DNA from: CAZYSK01 sp964649415
GTDB lineage: Bacteria > Chloroflexota > Anaerolineae > B4-G1
Assembly: GCA_964649415.1 (NCBI GenBank)
Contig: CAZYSK010000007.1
Coordinates: 1-64,000 of the forward strand
Direction: 5' to 3'
Length of the DNA: 64,000 nt
The notes under the pieces are model-generated. The model had not been told where the DNA came from and did no database searches. It worked only from the letters and a program-made list of their open reading frames with translations. This document shows positions 7,128-15,018 of the stretch, one piece after another (position 1 is the first letter of the stretch; the number at the start of each line of letters is the position of its first letter). A program made the translations under genes and the position numbers.

Positions 7128-8660
7128 CTAGGTCCTCCCCGGCTCACCTCTGAGCACGGTTGGCGTGCGGGCGAACCACAGCCGTACCACTCGCTGTGTC
7201 TCCGTCCCGCAGGTCACCTTTTCCCCGATCCGGTGACCGCACACCCACACGATCTCGTCTCCCGCCAGGAGCAGTGGGACGTGGTCGCGCCACGCCAGCG
7301 GGATCTTCACGTTCGTCATGAACGCGCTCAACCTGACGCTGTGTCCATGCATCCCCTGGGGGTAGAAGCGATCCCCGCGCCGGCGGGGGCGCAATGCCAG
7401 CGGCCCCGCCAGTGCGTCCACGTCCAGGTAGGCCGTCCAGGGGTCGGGGTTGGCGGATATTGGTTGTGCGCTCCATTGCTCCAGGACCTCCGCGTGTAAC
7501 TCCCACCCCGACCGGGGGAGCGCCGTCGTGCCAGGTACGCGCACCGGCACGGACTCCGTGGACCACAGCAGGGGCTCATCGGGCGGGCGGCCCGCGTCGC
7601 TGGCCTCGCCCACAGCCAGTGTCTCGTAGCCCACGGTGAGCGCCAACCCCATGGGCAGCGTGGCCTGGGCGTTGGTCTCTCCCCTGAGCGCCACCCGGCG
7701 GGCGTTCTCCACGTGGACGAAATCCACATCGCGGAGGCTCGACCGCAGATGGTAGGCTGCCTGGCGCAAGGTGGCGCGCTGGAGCGCCACCGGCAACGCG
7801 CGCCATGCGGCGAGATCGAAGACGACGCGCGCCTCTCGCTCCTCCCGGACCACGCTGGCCCATGCCTCGTTCCGCACCTGGGCCAGAAGCTCGTAGTCGG
7901 CGGCCACGACGGCGGCCGTGTGGCACAGCCGGGCGCGGATATTGGGGTTGTAGGTCTCCAGGGTTGGCAGCAACTCGTGGCGCAGCCGGTTGCGGAAGTA
8001 GGTGGTGTCCAGGTTGGAGCGGTCGAAACGCGGCGTGAGGCCCTCGCTGGCGCAGTATCTTTCGATCTTGCGGCGGGGAACCTGCAACAGGGGGCGGATA
8101 ATGTGCAAGTCAGAAACCAGGTTTTCTTCCCCCGACGCGGAACGCGGCCGCAGCGGGGCGAGCAGGCGATAGTCCGCGAGAGGGGTTGTCGGGAGCATCC
8201 CCCGCAGCCCGGCCGGCCCGGCCCCCCGCAGGAAGTGCATCAGGACCGTCTCGGCCTGGTCATCGGCGTTGTGGCCGACCGCGATCTTGAGGGCACCGGC
8301 TTCCTCGGCCACTCGGGCCAGGAACGCGTAGCGCACGCGGCGGGCCGTTTCCTCGAATGCCAGGCGATGCGCTCGGGCCAGCGCCGGCACGTCTCGCCGC
8401 TCGACGGTGACCGGAAGTCCCCACCCGGTGGCCAGCGCCGCCACGATTTCCGCGTCGGCGTCGGCGTCCGCCCCGCGCGCTCCGTGGTGCAGGTGGGCGA
8501 CGTGCAGTTGCAGGGAGTACGCCTCGCGCAGGTGCATCAGGACGTGAAGCAGGCAGAGCGAATCCGGCCCACCAGACACGCCGACGACGACCCTGTCGCC
8601 AGGGACAAGCAGGTCGTATTCCTCGATCGTGCGCCGGACGTCGTGCAGGAGGTCTGTCAA
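7128..8660 (-). CDS. tilS: tRNA(Ile)-lysidine synthase
   Basis: The PP-loop signature SGGPDS is at residues 29-34, followed by the N-type ATP pyrophosphatase core with HHGARGADADADAE and GHNADDQAETVLMHFLRG. The C-terminal part resembles the TilS substrate-binding domains. TilS adds lysine to C34 of the AUA-reading tRNA(Ile). At 510 residues it is at the long end for the family. One reason is an extra segment around residues 170-183 (RPRSASGEENLVSDL), which contains half of a dispersed palindrome (AGAAACCAGG at 8112-8121). The gene starts 3 bp after the EF-Tu-like gene and ends the ftsY-side minus-strand gene run. Confidence 0.93.
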   Translation of the reverse strand: MTDLLHDVRRTIEEYDLLVPGDRVVVGVSGGPDSLCLLHVLMHLREAYSLQLHVAHLHHGARGADADADAEIVAALATGWGLPVTVERRDVPALARAHRLAFEETARRVRYAFLARVAEEAGALKIAVGHNADDQAETVLMHFLRGAGPAGLRGMLPTTPLADYRLLAPLRPRSASGEENLVSDLHIIRPLLQVPRRKIERYCASEGLTPRFDRSNLDTTYFRNRLRHELLPTLETYNPNIRARLCHTAAVVAADYELLAQVRNEAWASVVREEREARVVFDLAAWRALPVALQRATLRQAAYHLRSSLRDVDFVHVENARRVALRGETNAQATLPMGLALTVGYETLAVGEASDAGRPPDEPLLWSTESVPVRVPGTTALPRSGWELHAEVLEQWSAQPISANPDPWTAYLDVDALAGPLALRPRRRGDRFYPQGMHGHSVRLSAFMTNVKIPLAWRDHVPLLLAGDEIVWVCGHRIGEKVTCGTETQRVVRLWFARTPTVLRGEPGRT

Positions 8661-8663
8661 GAG

Positions 8664-8915
8664 CTACACCACTTTGTAGACGCGGTCGCCAGGTCGCACC
8701 CTGAACCGGACCTTGACGCCCACGTCTGCCCCGGGGCCAGCCTCTTTCACATCCTGGTGCATGATCTGCATTGAGGTGACCTCTTGTTCGAAGTCCGTCG
8801 TGTGCCCCAAGATGTGGAGGCGTTCGCCCACGGTGAGTTTGCCCGTCAATGTGATTCCGGCGACGCCGATCTTGCCGAACCAGTGGCTGACTGCGCCAAT
8901 GAGCTCCTCCGCCAT
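8664..8915 (-). CDS. Stand-alone EF-Tu domain II-like protein (translation elongation factor-like)
   Basis: An 83-residue beta-barrel protein. ATG 8915 has AGGAGG 7 nt upstream; the longer open frame to 8984 lacks a ribosome site. The sequence (IGVAGITLTGKLTVGERLHILG, then VTSMQIMHQDVKEAGPGADVGVKV and GDRVYKV) follows domain II of translational GTPases, but there is no GTPase domain. Stand-alone proteins of this type are annotated as elongation factor-like. Their role is not established. It lies directly upstream of tilS and downstream of the zinc-ribbon gene in a translation-linked neighbourhood. Confidence 0.8.
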   Translation of the reverse strand: MAEELIGAVSHWFGKIGVAGITLTGKLTVGERLHILGHTTDFEQEVTSMQIMHQDVKEAGPGADVGVKVRFRVRPGDRVYKVV

Positions 8916-9039
8916 CTTGTGCCCTCCTATTCTTTTGTCATCCCTACTGCTCTTACCTCGCCAACCGCGGGCAGCTATTGGCAACTACGAGCCACTGCGG
9001 AAACCTGTGGGCATTGGCACGCACTGCCCGCGTGTGGCC

Positions 9040-10077
9040 TTACAGGCGAATCACCGAGCCGCAGTACTCGCACGTGATCTCCCTCATGCCGCGCACGATT
9101 TCGACGGAGAGGGTCGCGCCGCAGGTGGGGCACTTCGTCGGTACGTCACGGGTGGCCTCTACGGCTGCTTCGTCCTTGGGCCGGGTACGCTCCTTGGTGA
9201 TCTCGCCTGACCTGACCCGGCCGATGATCCTGACCCACTCCTCGTTGTCCGCCCCTCGCAGCCGGAGCGTAGCGCCGCTGAGATCGGCCTCTGGAGAGAA
9301 CAGCAGCTCCAGCATCTCTTTGCGTCCCAAGAGGCCCTTCTGGCTGGCCTTGCTTTCCTCAACCTGACCGATGGGTACCTCGAAGATGAGCTGTTGCACC
9401 GTCTCCTTCTGAGTGGCGATGAACAGCACTTTCTTGGTCGCCACGCGCTCCTTCTGCTCGAAGACGAGTCGCTCGTCCGTCAGGTAGAGCACGCCCTCCG
9501 GTCCATCTTTTTCGCTCTCCATGTACTGGGCCTTACAGGCCATCACGGGGTCCTCCGCCGGGTGGAGCTGGAAACTGGCCTCATCAATCTGATCAAGCAG
9601 CCAGCCGATTTCCTCTACCTGAGACTGTGTCTGATTCACGTTCTGCTGGAGCGTCTCGTACGTCGCCTCAAGCGCCGACTGAGTGGCGCTCACCATAGAC
9701 TCCAGCGTCTCCATCGCGCTCTCAGCACGGGCGATGTCCGAGGTGCGCCCGCGCATAGCCTGGCGGAGCGCACTCTCAGCGACTTTGCTCTCCTGTTCCA
9801 GTTTTCGCTGTTGCAGGCTCACTTCTCGGGACACGCGGCGGTGTGCCTCGTTCCACTGCTTGGCCAGCACGTTGACCTTGTTTTCCAGGAAGCTACAGAA
9901 CACGTAGCCCCGGGTGCGTAATTCACCGATCTTGTTTGGAAGCAGCGAGAGGGTGGTCTCGATGCTCTCGACGTCGTTGCGCACGTTGACCAGGGTCAGT
10001 GACTCCTGCAAGTCGCCTAGCTGGCTCTGAAGGGCGTCGAGTTTGGCGCGGTTCTCTTCGCTCAGCGGCGTGCTCAT
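9040..10077 (-). CDS. Coiled-coil protein with PH/GRAM-like region and C-terminal zinc ribbon
   Basis: 345 residues, no named family recognised. Residues about 1-165 are strongly heptad-like and Gln/Glu/Ser-rich (coiled coil). About 185-295 is a beta-rich region (GVLYLTDERLVFEQKE, then IGQVEESKASQKGLLGRKEMLELLF) resembling bacterial PH/GRAM-like domains. The C-terminus is a zinc ribbon with Cys at about 316, 319, 336 and 339 (CPTCG...CEYCG). There is no signal peptide or membrane span. It starts 13 bp after prfB and is probably cotranscribed with ftsY and prfB. A scaffold or regulatory role is possible; no enzyme motif is seen. Confidence 0.8.
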   Translation of the reverse strand: MSTPLSEENRAKLDALQSQLGDLQESLTLVNVRNDVESIETTLSLLPNKIGELRTRGYVFCSFLENKVNVLAKQWNEAHRRVSREVSLQQRKLEQESKVAESALRQAMRGRTSDIARAESAMETLESMVSATQSALEATYETLQQNVNQTQSQVEEIGWLLDQIDEASFQLHPAEDPVMACKAQYMESEKDGPEGVLYLTDERLVFEQKERVATKKVLFIATQKETVQQLIFEVPIGQVEESKASQKGLLGRKEMLELLFSPEADLSGATLRLRGADNEEWVRIIGRVRSGEITKERTRPKDEAAVEATRDVPTKCPTCGATLSVEIVRGMREITCEYCGSVIRL

Positions 10078-10090
10078 TCTGTGCCTCCTG

Positions 10091-11225
10091 CTATGTCTTC
10101 TGGTCTTGGTGAACGTCGGCAGATAACTTGGTGCTTGCCTTGCTGCCCATCTGCGAGCGCAGATAGGCCTCCATGAACTCGTCCAGTTGCCCGTCGAGCA
10201 CGGCCTGCACGTTGCCCGTCTCGTGGTCGGTCCGATGGTCTTTGGCCATCTGGTAGGGATGCAGCACGTATGATCGAATCTGGTTGCCCCAGCCGGCGTC
10301 CACGTGCTCTCCCTTTAGCTCGGCGATCTCGGCATGTCGTTTCTCTTCCTCCATCTGGATCAGCCGTGCTCGCAGGACGCGCAGCGCCGTTTCCCGATTC
10401 TGGGTCTGGGAGCGCTCGTTCTGGCAGGATACGACGGTGCCGGTGGGGAGGTGGGTGATGCGCACGGCGGTCTCGTTCTTCTGCATGTGCTGCCCGCCGG
10501 CCGACGAGGCGCGGAAGGTGTCGATCTGCAGATCGTTGGGGTCAATCGTCACCGAGACCTCATCGCCGATGTCGGGCCAGACCTCGATCAGGGCGAAGGA
10601 CGTGTGGCGGCGGTGGGCTGCGTCGAAGGGGGAGAGCCGTACCAGCCGATGTACGCCCCGCTCGGCGCGCAGATACCCGTACGCGTAGTCGCCAGACACG
10701 GTGATGGTGGCCCTTTTCGTCCCCGCTTCATCGCCAGGCAACCGGTCTACCACCTCGGACTCGTACCCACGCGCTTCCATCCAACGCAGGTACATGCGCA
10801 ACAGCATCTCGGCCCAGTCCTGGGCATCGGTGCCCCCGGCACCTGCGTGAATGGCGAGGATCGCGCTGCCCCGATCGTATGATCCGGACAGAAGCAGGTG
10901 GAACTCGAGCGTCCCGAGCTCCTGTTCTAGCGCCGCGGTCTCGGCAGCCAGTTCATCGTGCAGGCTTTCGTCGTCCATTGACGCGAGTTCTAGCCCGTCG
11001 TGGGCTCGTTTCGTCAGTGTGTTCCACATCCCCACCTCGTCCTGCAGAGCGGAGAGGCGACGCATGGCTGCCTGGGCGGTCTCTGGATCGCCCCAGAAGT
11101 CTGGGGCGCTGGCGCGTTTTTCTAGCCGGGTGATCTCCTGTGCCTTCGCGGCTAGGTCAAAGATGCCCCCGGATTTCTTCTAGTTTGGCGTTGCAGGTCG
11201 TCAGACGACTACGGATCTCTTCCAC
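10091..11225 (-). CDS. prfB: Peptide chain release factor 2, with programmed +1 frameshift
   Basis: RF2 reads UAA/UGA stop codons and releases peptides. The gene starts at GTG 11225 (AGGA upstream) and encodes 22 codons ending IRGHL before an in-frame TGA at 11159-11157. Shifting +1 at CTTTGAC joins DLAAKAQEITRLEKR and continues to the stop at 10091, giving about 377 aa. The GGQ motif (SSAGGQHMQKNE) and the RF2 specificity loop SPF (LSPFDAAHRRHTS) are present. The longest uninterrupted frame begins only at 11065 and would lack the conserved N-terminal helices, including the FWGDPETAQ region. ftsY lies 28 bp upstream. Confidence 0.95.
11156..11170 (-). other. RF2 autoregulatory +1 frameshift site
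   Basis: Read on the minus strand: GGGGGCATCTTTGAC. A purine-rich Shine-Dalgarno-like stretch precedes the slippery CTT, the TGA stop and a C. This matches the classical prfB site (GGGGGTATCTTTGAC) with one base changed. Low RF2 favours slippage, high RF2 favours termination. Confidence 0.95.
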
Positions 11226-11253
11226 GGTGAATCCTGTACTCCTATCTAGACGG

Positions 11254-12165
11254 CTATTCAAACAATCCCTTGACAAAGGCGTCAGCGTCGAATGCGGCCA
11301 GATCCTCCATACGCTCCCCGGTGCCGACGAAGCGCACGGGGAGCCCCAGCTCGCGGGCGATGGCGAAGACCATCCCCCCCCTGGCGGTGCTGTCCAGCTT
11401 GGCCAGGATCACGCCGCTCACCTCTACAGCTTCCTGGAAGTGCCGGGCCTGCGCCAGGGCGTTCTGACCGGTGGTCGCGTCGAGCACCAGCAGCGTCTCG
11501 TGGGGTGCCCCCTCGACGTTTCTGGCTGTGACTTTGCAGACCTTGCGCAGTTCGGACATCAGGTTGTACTGCGTGTGCAGCCGGCCGGCGGTGTCCGCGA
11601 TGACTAAGTCGTGCCCCCGCGACCGGGCCGCCTCCAGCGCATCGAAGACGACCGCGCCGGGGTCGCCCCCCTCGGGGCCGGTGACGATGTCCACGCCTGC
11701 CCGGTCGGCCCAGATCTTGAGCTGATCCATCGCCGCAGCGCGGAACGTGTCCGCCGCCGCCAAGAGCACCCGGCGGCCCTGCTTGCGATAGCGGTGGGCC
11801 AACTTGGCGATGCTTGTCGTCTTGCCGGACCCGTTCACGCCCACGATGAGCACGACGTCCAGCGGGCGGTTTCCCAGGTCGAGCGCGGGCGGGTCGGGCA
11901 GCAGCGCCCGCAAGTCCTCCTGTAGCGCCGCCTGGAGTGTGTCCGAGTGCAGGATCGCCTCCTCGCGGCTGCGCCGGCGCAGCCCGTCGACGAGATCGAG
12001 CGTCGTCTGCACGCCCATATCGGCCTGGATGAGCAGCTCTTCCAGTTCGTCCCACGTGTCATCTGTCACCTGGCTGGTGCCCAGGAGCCCTGCGACGCGG
12101 CTGAAGATCACGTTGCGGGTGCGCGTCAGACTGTGTTTGATCGATTGAGCGATTCCAGTGGCCAC
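11254..12165 (-). CDS. ftsY: Signal recognition particle receptor FtsY
   Basis: A 303-residue NG-domain GTPase: GVNGSGKTTSIAKLA (P-loop), DTFRAAAMDQL, DTAGRLH and AKLDSTARGG. It docks SRP-ribosome complexes at the membrane for cotranslational insertion. GTG 12165 has GGAG 6 nt upstream and yields MATGIAQSIKH; the TTG at 12177 overlaps that site. There is no acidic A domain, as in many non-enteric FtsY proteins. A sigma70-type promoter lies at 12213-12241. It is the first gene of an apparent ftsY-prfB-(zinc ribbon)-(EF-Tu-like)-tilS run. Confidence 0.95.
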   Translation of the reverse strand: MATGIAQSIKHSLTRTRNVIFSRVAGLLGTSQVTDDTWDELEELLIQADMGVQTTLDLVDGLRRRSREEAILHSDTLQAALQEDLRALLPDPPALDLGNRPLDVVLIVGVNGSGKTTSIAKLAHRYRKQGRRVLLAAADTFRAAAMDQLKIWADRAGVDIVTGPEGGDPGAVVFDALEAARSRGHDLVIADTAGRLHTQYNLMSELRKVCKVTARNVEGAPHETLLVLDATTGQNALAQARHFQEAVEVSGVILAKLDSTARGGMVFAIARELGLPVRFVGTGERMEDLAAFDADAFVKGLFE

Positions 12166-12212
12166 GTCGCACTCCAAGACGGTTGGCTGCCGAATAACCA
12201 GATGGTGGACAG

Positions 12213-12241
12213 ATTATACTCCAAAGCGAGCGGTTGAGCAA
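12213..12241 (-). promoter_or_regulatory. sigma70-type promoter of the ftsY run
   Basis: On the minus strand: TTGCTC, 17-bp spacer, TATAAT. The predicted start lies about 40 nt before the ftsY GTG. Confidence 0.75.
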
Positions 12242-12262
12242 TGCTCATTTCGGCGCCCCTCT

Positions 12263-13039
12263 CTACTTCCCAATAGACATCCCGGTTGGATCTATCTCGT
12301 GCAGTATGCGCAGCTCTTCCTCCGTGGGCGGATCGGTCGTTTCGACCGCGTCGGAAACGGTGACCTCGAACCCGCTGTTCTCCTGGACCTCGTCGACCGT
12401 CTTCCCCGGATGGAGAGCCAGAAGCACCATGCGCTTCGTCGCCTGGTCGAAGCCGAAGACGCCGAGCTGCGTGATCACCCGGTGTGGTCCGCTCCCCTCG
12501 GGCAGCCCGGCTCTCTCCCTAGCGCCGGGGCCGTCCAGGTATCCGGGCGTGGTGATGAAATCCACTTTCTCCACGAAACGCCGTTTGTCCTGGCCCATGA
12601 TAATGATCGTGCGCTGGCAGAGCGAGCCCACGTCGTTGGCGCCTCCGCTTCCGGGGAAGCGCACCTTCGGCCTGTCCCAGTCGCCAATGACCGTGGTGTT
12701 GATGTTGCCGTACACGTCCATCTGCGCCGCGCCCAGAAAACCGTAATCGAGGTAGCCCGCCTGGGTCAACGACATCGTATCGTGCATACTCGAAGCGGCG
12801 ATCCCCTTGTAGAAGGTGCGGGAATCGCCCACGGAGATGGGCAGGACGGGGGATTGAGGCCCCATGCCGCCGGCCTCAAAGAGGATGAGCAGGCCGGGAG
12901 CGTGCGTCCGCTCGGCCAGCATTGCGGCGATCATGGGCAGGCCCGTGCCCACGAAGACGGATCTCTTGTCCTCCAGTATCTTGGAAGCCACACAGGCCTG
13001 AAGCTCCCGGGGGTTGTATGCCGTCGCTTGATTGGCCAT
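12263..13039 (-). CDS. CoA-transferase beta subunit (glutaconate CoA-transferase GctB-like)
   Basis: 258 residues of the class I (SugarP_isomerase-like) CoA-transferase fold. It has LFEAGGMGP, where the Glu is a candidate for the catalytic residue that forms the gamma-glutamyl-CoA thioester, GAAQMDVYGNINTTVIG and GSGGANDVGSLCQRTIIIM. It pairs with the alpha subunit encoded at 13135-14148, with 95 bp between them that hold a palindromic repeat. The acyl substrate is not evident; related pairs act on dicarboxylic acids or 3-oxoacids. The Glu assignment rests on motif position only. Confidence 0.85.
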   Translation of the reverse strand: MANQATAYNPRELQACVASKILEDKRSVFVGTGLPMIAAMLAERTHAPGLLILFEAGGMGPQSPVLPISVGDSRTFYKGIAASSMHDTMSLTQAGYLDYGFLGAAQMDVYGNINTTVIGDWDRPKVRFPGSGGANDVGSLCQRTIIIMGQDKRRFVEKVDFITTPGYLDGPGARERAGLPEGSGPHRVITQLGVFGFDQATKRMVLLALHPGKTVDEVQENSGFEVTVSDAVETTDPPTEEELRILHEIDPTGMSIGK

Positions 13040-13068
13040 TGCTATACTCCTTCAAGCATGATGACAAT

Positions 13069-13086
13069 GCGCCATCAGAATGGCGC
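13069..13086. repeat. Dispersed palindrome, family B
   Basis: GCGCCATCAGAATGGCGC, a perfect 7-bp stem with loop CAGA. It is identical to the core units repeated inside the glycosyltransferase gene at 62304-62393, 49 kb away. Here it sits in the spacer between the two CoA-transferase genes. Confidence 0.8.
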
Positions 13087-13134
13087 CTTTGGAAGGATGA
13101 CGGCGTGGTGGTGGATACGCCAACGCGCCACGTC

Positions 13135-14148
13135 CTATTTCTTCAGCCACGGAGCCTGCATGGGCTCCTGGAACTGCTCCACCCGCTTCAGATAGCTCAG
13201 TTTCTTGAGGCCGCCGACGCGCTCCAGGTATTCGTCGAAGTCCTGCACGCCGTGAACGTACTTGTCGAAGTAATCTCTAGCGCCTTCCGGCGTCTTCGAG
13301 AGTCTGAGCCACTCGCCGATGTGGTCTTCGTCGAAGAAGTAGAGGTAGGGCATCTCCGTTGGGTGAGCGCCGTAGGGTACCTCGCAGACCGCGTCGACCA
13401 AGAAGAACGGAATGGCGGTGCGGTCGGGCTCATCCCTGATCCGCTCGATGTCGATGATCTCCTCCGTGGTGATGATCAGCCGCCGCGCGGCCCTGGCGAG
13501 TTCGAAATCCTCGATCAGGGTACCGTCTATCTGCGCATTGCCGTACACGTCACAGCGCGGGACGTGGAACATCGCTACGTCGGGGTAGGCAGCCGGGATC
13601 AGGCAGACGGGCTTCCCGCTCCAGGGGTCCTTCACGACCTTGCAACTGCTTTTCTTGAGCGTATCGGAGCCCAGCATGTTGCGGGAGGTGATGAACGGCA
13701 CGCCCATCATGCCCGCCATGAAGCGCCATTGGTAGCCAGCGTTCGATGTCTCGGCCACCACCTTGCACTGGCCTGTCTCCACCGCCCTCCTGCCAGCCGG
13801 AGAGAGCCCCCTCAGTTCGTGACCGAACGCATAGGCTACCTCGATTCGGTTCACGCATCCGGAGCCGATGAGGAGATCCACGTCGTGGACGGCTGTCTTG
13901 CCGGCCATGACCAGGTCGCGCTTGCCCTGGCGGATGATTTCGTAGAGCAGGGCCATGGCGATCCGGATGTGCCCGAAGCCGCCGAAGGCGATGAAGTCGC
14001 CATCGTGGACGAATGTGTCCACGGCCTCCCGCACGCTCATCCGCTTGTCGCGTAGCTCCCGCGACTTGTTCTGGAGAATCCACTTCCGGTTCTCGTCGGG
14101 ATCGTGCCAACCGATCAACTCTCCCTCGCCTTCCATCAGAATGTCCAT
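13135..14148 (-). CDS. CoA-transferase alpha subunit (glutaconate CoA-transferase GctA-like)
   Basis: 337 residues; ATG 14148 has AGGAGG with 6 nt spacing, and the upstream open frame to 14262 is leader. The sequence fits the GctA-type subunit: MSVREAVDTFVHDGDFIAFGG at the N-terminus, GSGCVNRIEVAYAFGHELRG, VPFITSRNMLGSDTL and DPWSGKPVCLIPAAYPDVA. It should form the heteromeric enzyme with the product of 12263-13039. No dehydratase or decarboxylase gene is nearby, so this is not a complete glutamate-fermentation operon. It is transcribed from a near-consensus promoter about 520 nt upstream. Confidence 0.87.
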   Translation of the reverse strand: MDILMEGEGELIGWHDPDENRKWILQNKSRELRDKRMSVREAVDTFVHDGDFIAFGGFGHIRIAMALLYEIIRQGKRDLVMAGKTAVHDVDLLIGSGCVNRIEVAYAFGHELRGLSPAGRRAVETGQCKVVAETSNAGYQWRFMAGMMGVPFITSRNMLGSDTLKKSSCKVVKDPWSGKPVCLIPAAYPDVAMFHVPRCDVYGNAQIDGTLIEDFELARAARRLIITTEEIIDIERIRDEPDRTAIPFFLVDAVCEVPYGAHPTEMPYLYFFDEDHIGEWLRLSKTPEGARDYFDKYVHGVQDFDEYLERVGGLKKLSYLKRVEQFQEPMQAPWLKK

Positions 14149-14665
14149 GTTTGTCCTCCTTGCCTGTGCTGATTCTGTCGCTGGACCCCAGTGCGCGCAC
14201 TGAGGCGAGTGACTCCCTGCCTTCGGACCGCCAGCATCTTGCTGGCATTCCTGGAAGCGCACGCGTGTCGAACCTGCCTTCTGCCCCGTGAGGCGATACG
14301 CCTGGCACCGGGCGGGTCACGTGCCCGGCAGGTGGGGCATGCCTGGCCTGCGTCCGGGGTATTCCCCCGGGTGCGCTGGCCAGACTCGACAGCCGGTCTA
14401 TGGTCTATCATTGTGTGTATTGGTGGTTCTGCCTGGCGTGCGTGTTGCATTGCCTTCAACCGAGCAGCGCTGTTCATCGCTGATTGGCCAAGCACTCGCG
14501 GTCTTTTCTGTGGCACCTCTGACGCTGTGTGAGCCTTTGCGCGCTGGAGCGGGTCCTGAATGGACTGCTAGGTGGGGTCAAGCGCGAGGACGAGAGGCCC
14601 ACGGGTGGGATTGAGGAGAAGATGGGCCGGCGCGTCTCGGCCCCGACAACCCAGAGCGCGCGAAC
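14149..14665 (-). promoter_or_regulatory. About 520-nt untranslated leader of the CoA-transferase operon
   Basis: No convincing gene is seen between the promoter at 14673-14701 and the gctA-like start. Strong hairpins are present: GCCAGC-AAGAT-GCTGGC (within 14230-14246), CCGGGG-(loop)-CCCCGG (around 14353-14370) and a GC-rich pairing around 14305-14330. None matches a riboswitch class that I can recognise. Confidence 0.4.
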
Positions 14666-14672
14666 CAGAATC

Positions 14673-14701
14673 ATTATATCACAGGCAGGTTTCATCGTCA
14701 A
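14673..14701 (-). promoter_or_regulatory. Near-consensus sigma70 promoter for the CoA-transferase genes
   Basis: On the minus strand: TTGACG, 17-bp spacer, TATAAT. This is one of the best promoters in the window. Confidence 0.8.
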
Positions 14702-14799
14702 GCATTGAATGCTGCAAATATACACATTGGTTTAGTGTTCTCTGTGCAAAGCGAGGTGGACGGTTTCGCGCGCACAGACTGCTGATGGCCGGGCGCTGA

Positions 14800-14828
14800 T
14801 TGCGGATTTGGGCAGATTGGTGTAACAT
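14800..14828 (+). promoter_or_regulatory. Candidate promoter for the GT2 glycosyltransferase
   Basis: TTGCGG, 17-bp spacer, TAACAT. If used, the two tandem-repeat arrays at 14860-14998 lie inside the transcribed 5' leader. Confidence 0.5.
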
Positions 14829-14859
14829 TGGCGTGGGACGTACGGACGCAAGCACGGAC

Positions 14860-14931
14860 GGACGGACGCACGGACGGACGCACGGACGGACGCACGGACG
14901 GACGCACGGACGGACGCACGGACGGACGCAC
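14860..14931. repeat. Six perfect 12-bp tandem repeats
   Basis: GGACGGACGCAC is repeated six times without change, preceded by partial units from about 14836. It directly precedes a second, different array (14936-14998). Open frames across it on either strand are low-complexity artefacts. Confidence 0.95.
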
Positions 14932-14935
14932 GATC

Positions 14936-14998
14936 AATGTCCGCAATGTCCGCAATGTCCGCAATGTCCGCGATGTCCGCAGTGTCCACAACGTCCAC
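14936..14998. repeat. Seven 9-bp tandem repeats
   Basis: Four perfect AATGTCCGC units are followed by three variants (GATGTCCGC, AGTGTCCAC, AACGTCCAC). The array ends 20 bp before the glycosyltransferase start codon. Confidence 0.95.
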
Positions 14999-15018
14999 CT
15001 ATTCGATGAGGAGTGATC

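Noticed and set aside
10091..11065. RF2 as a 324-aa protein starting at 11065
   Set aside because: The frameshifted upstream part restores a standard RF2 N-terminus with a classical slippery site.
14828..15016. Repeat-encoded open frames (TDGR, ASVR or NVR repeats)
   Set aside because: Pure translation of the 12-bp and 9-bp arrays; no ribosome site, and both strands and several frames are open simply because of the repeat.
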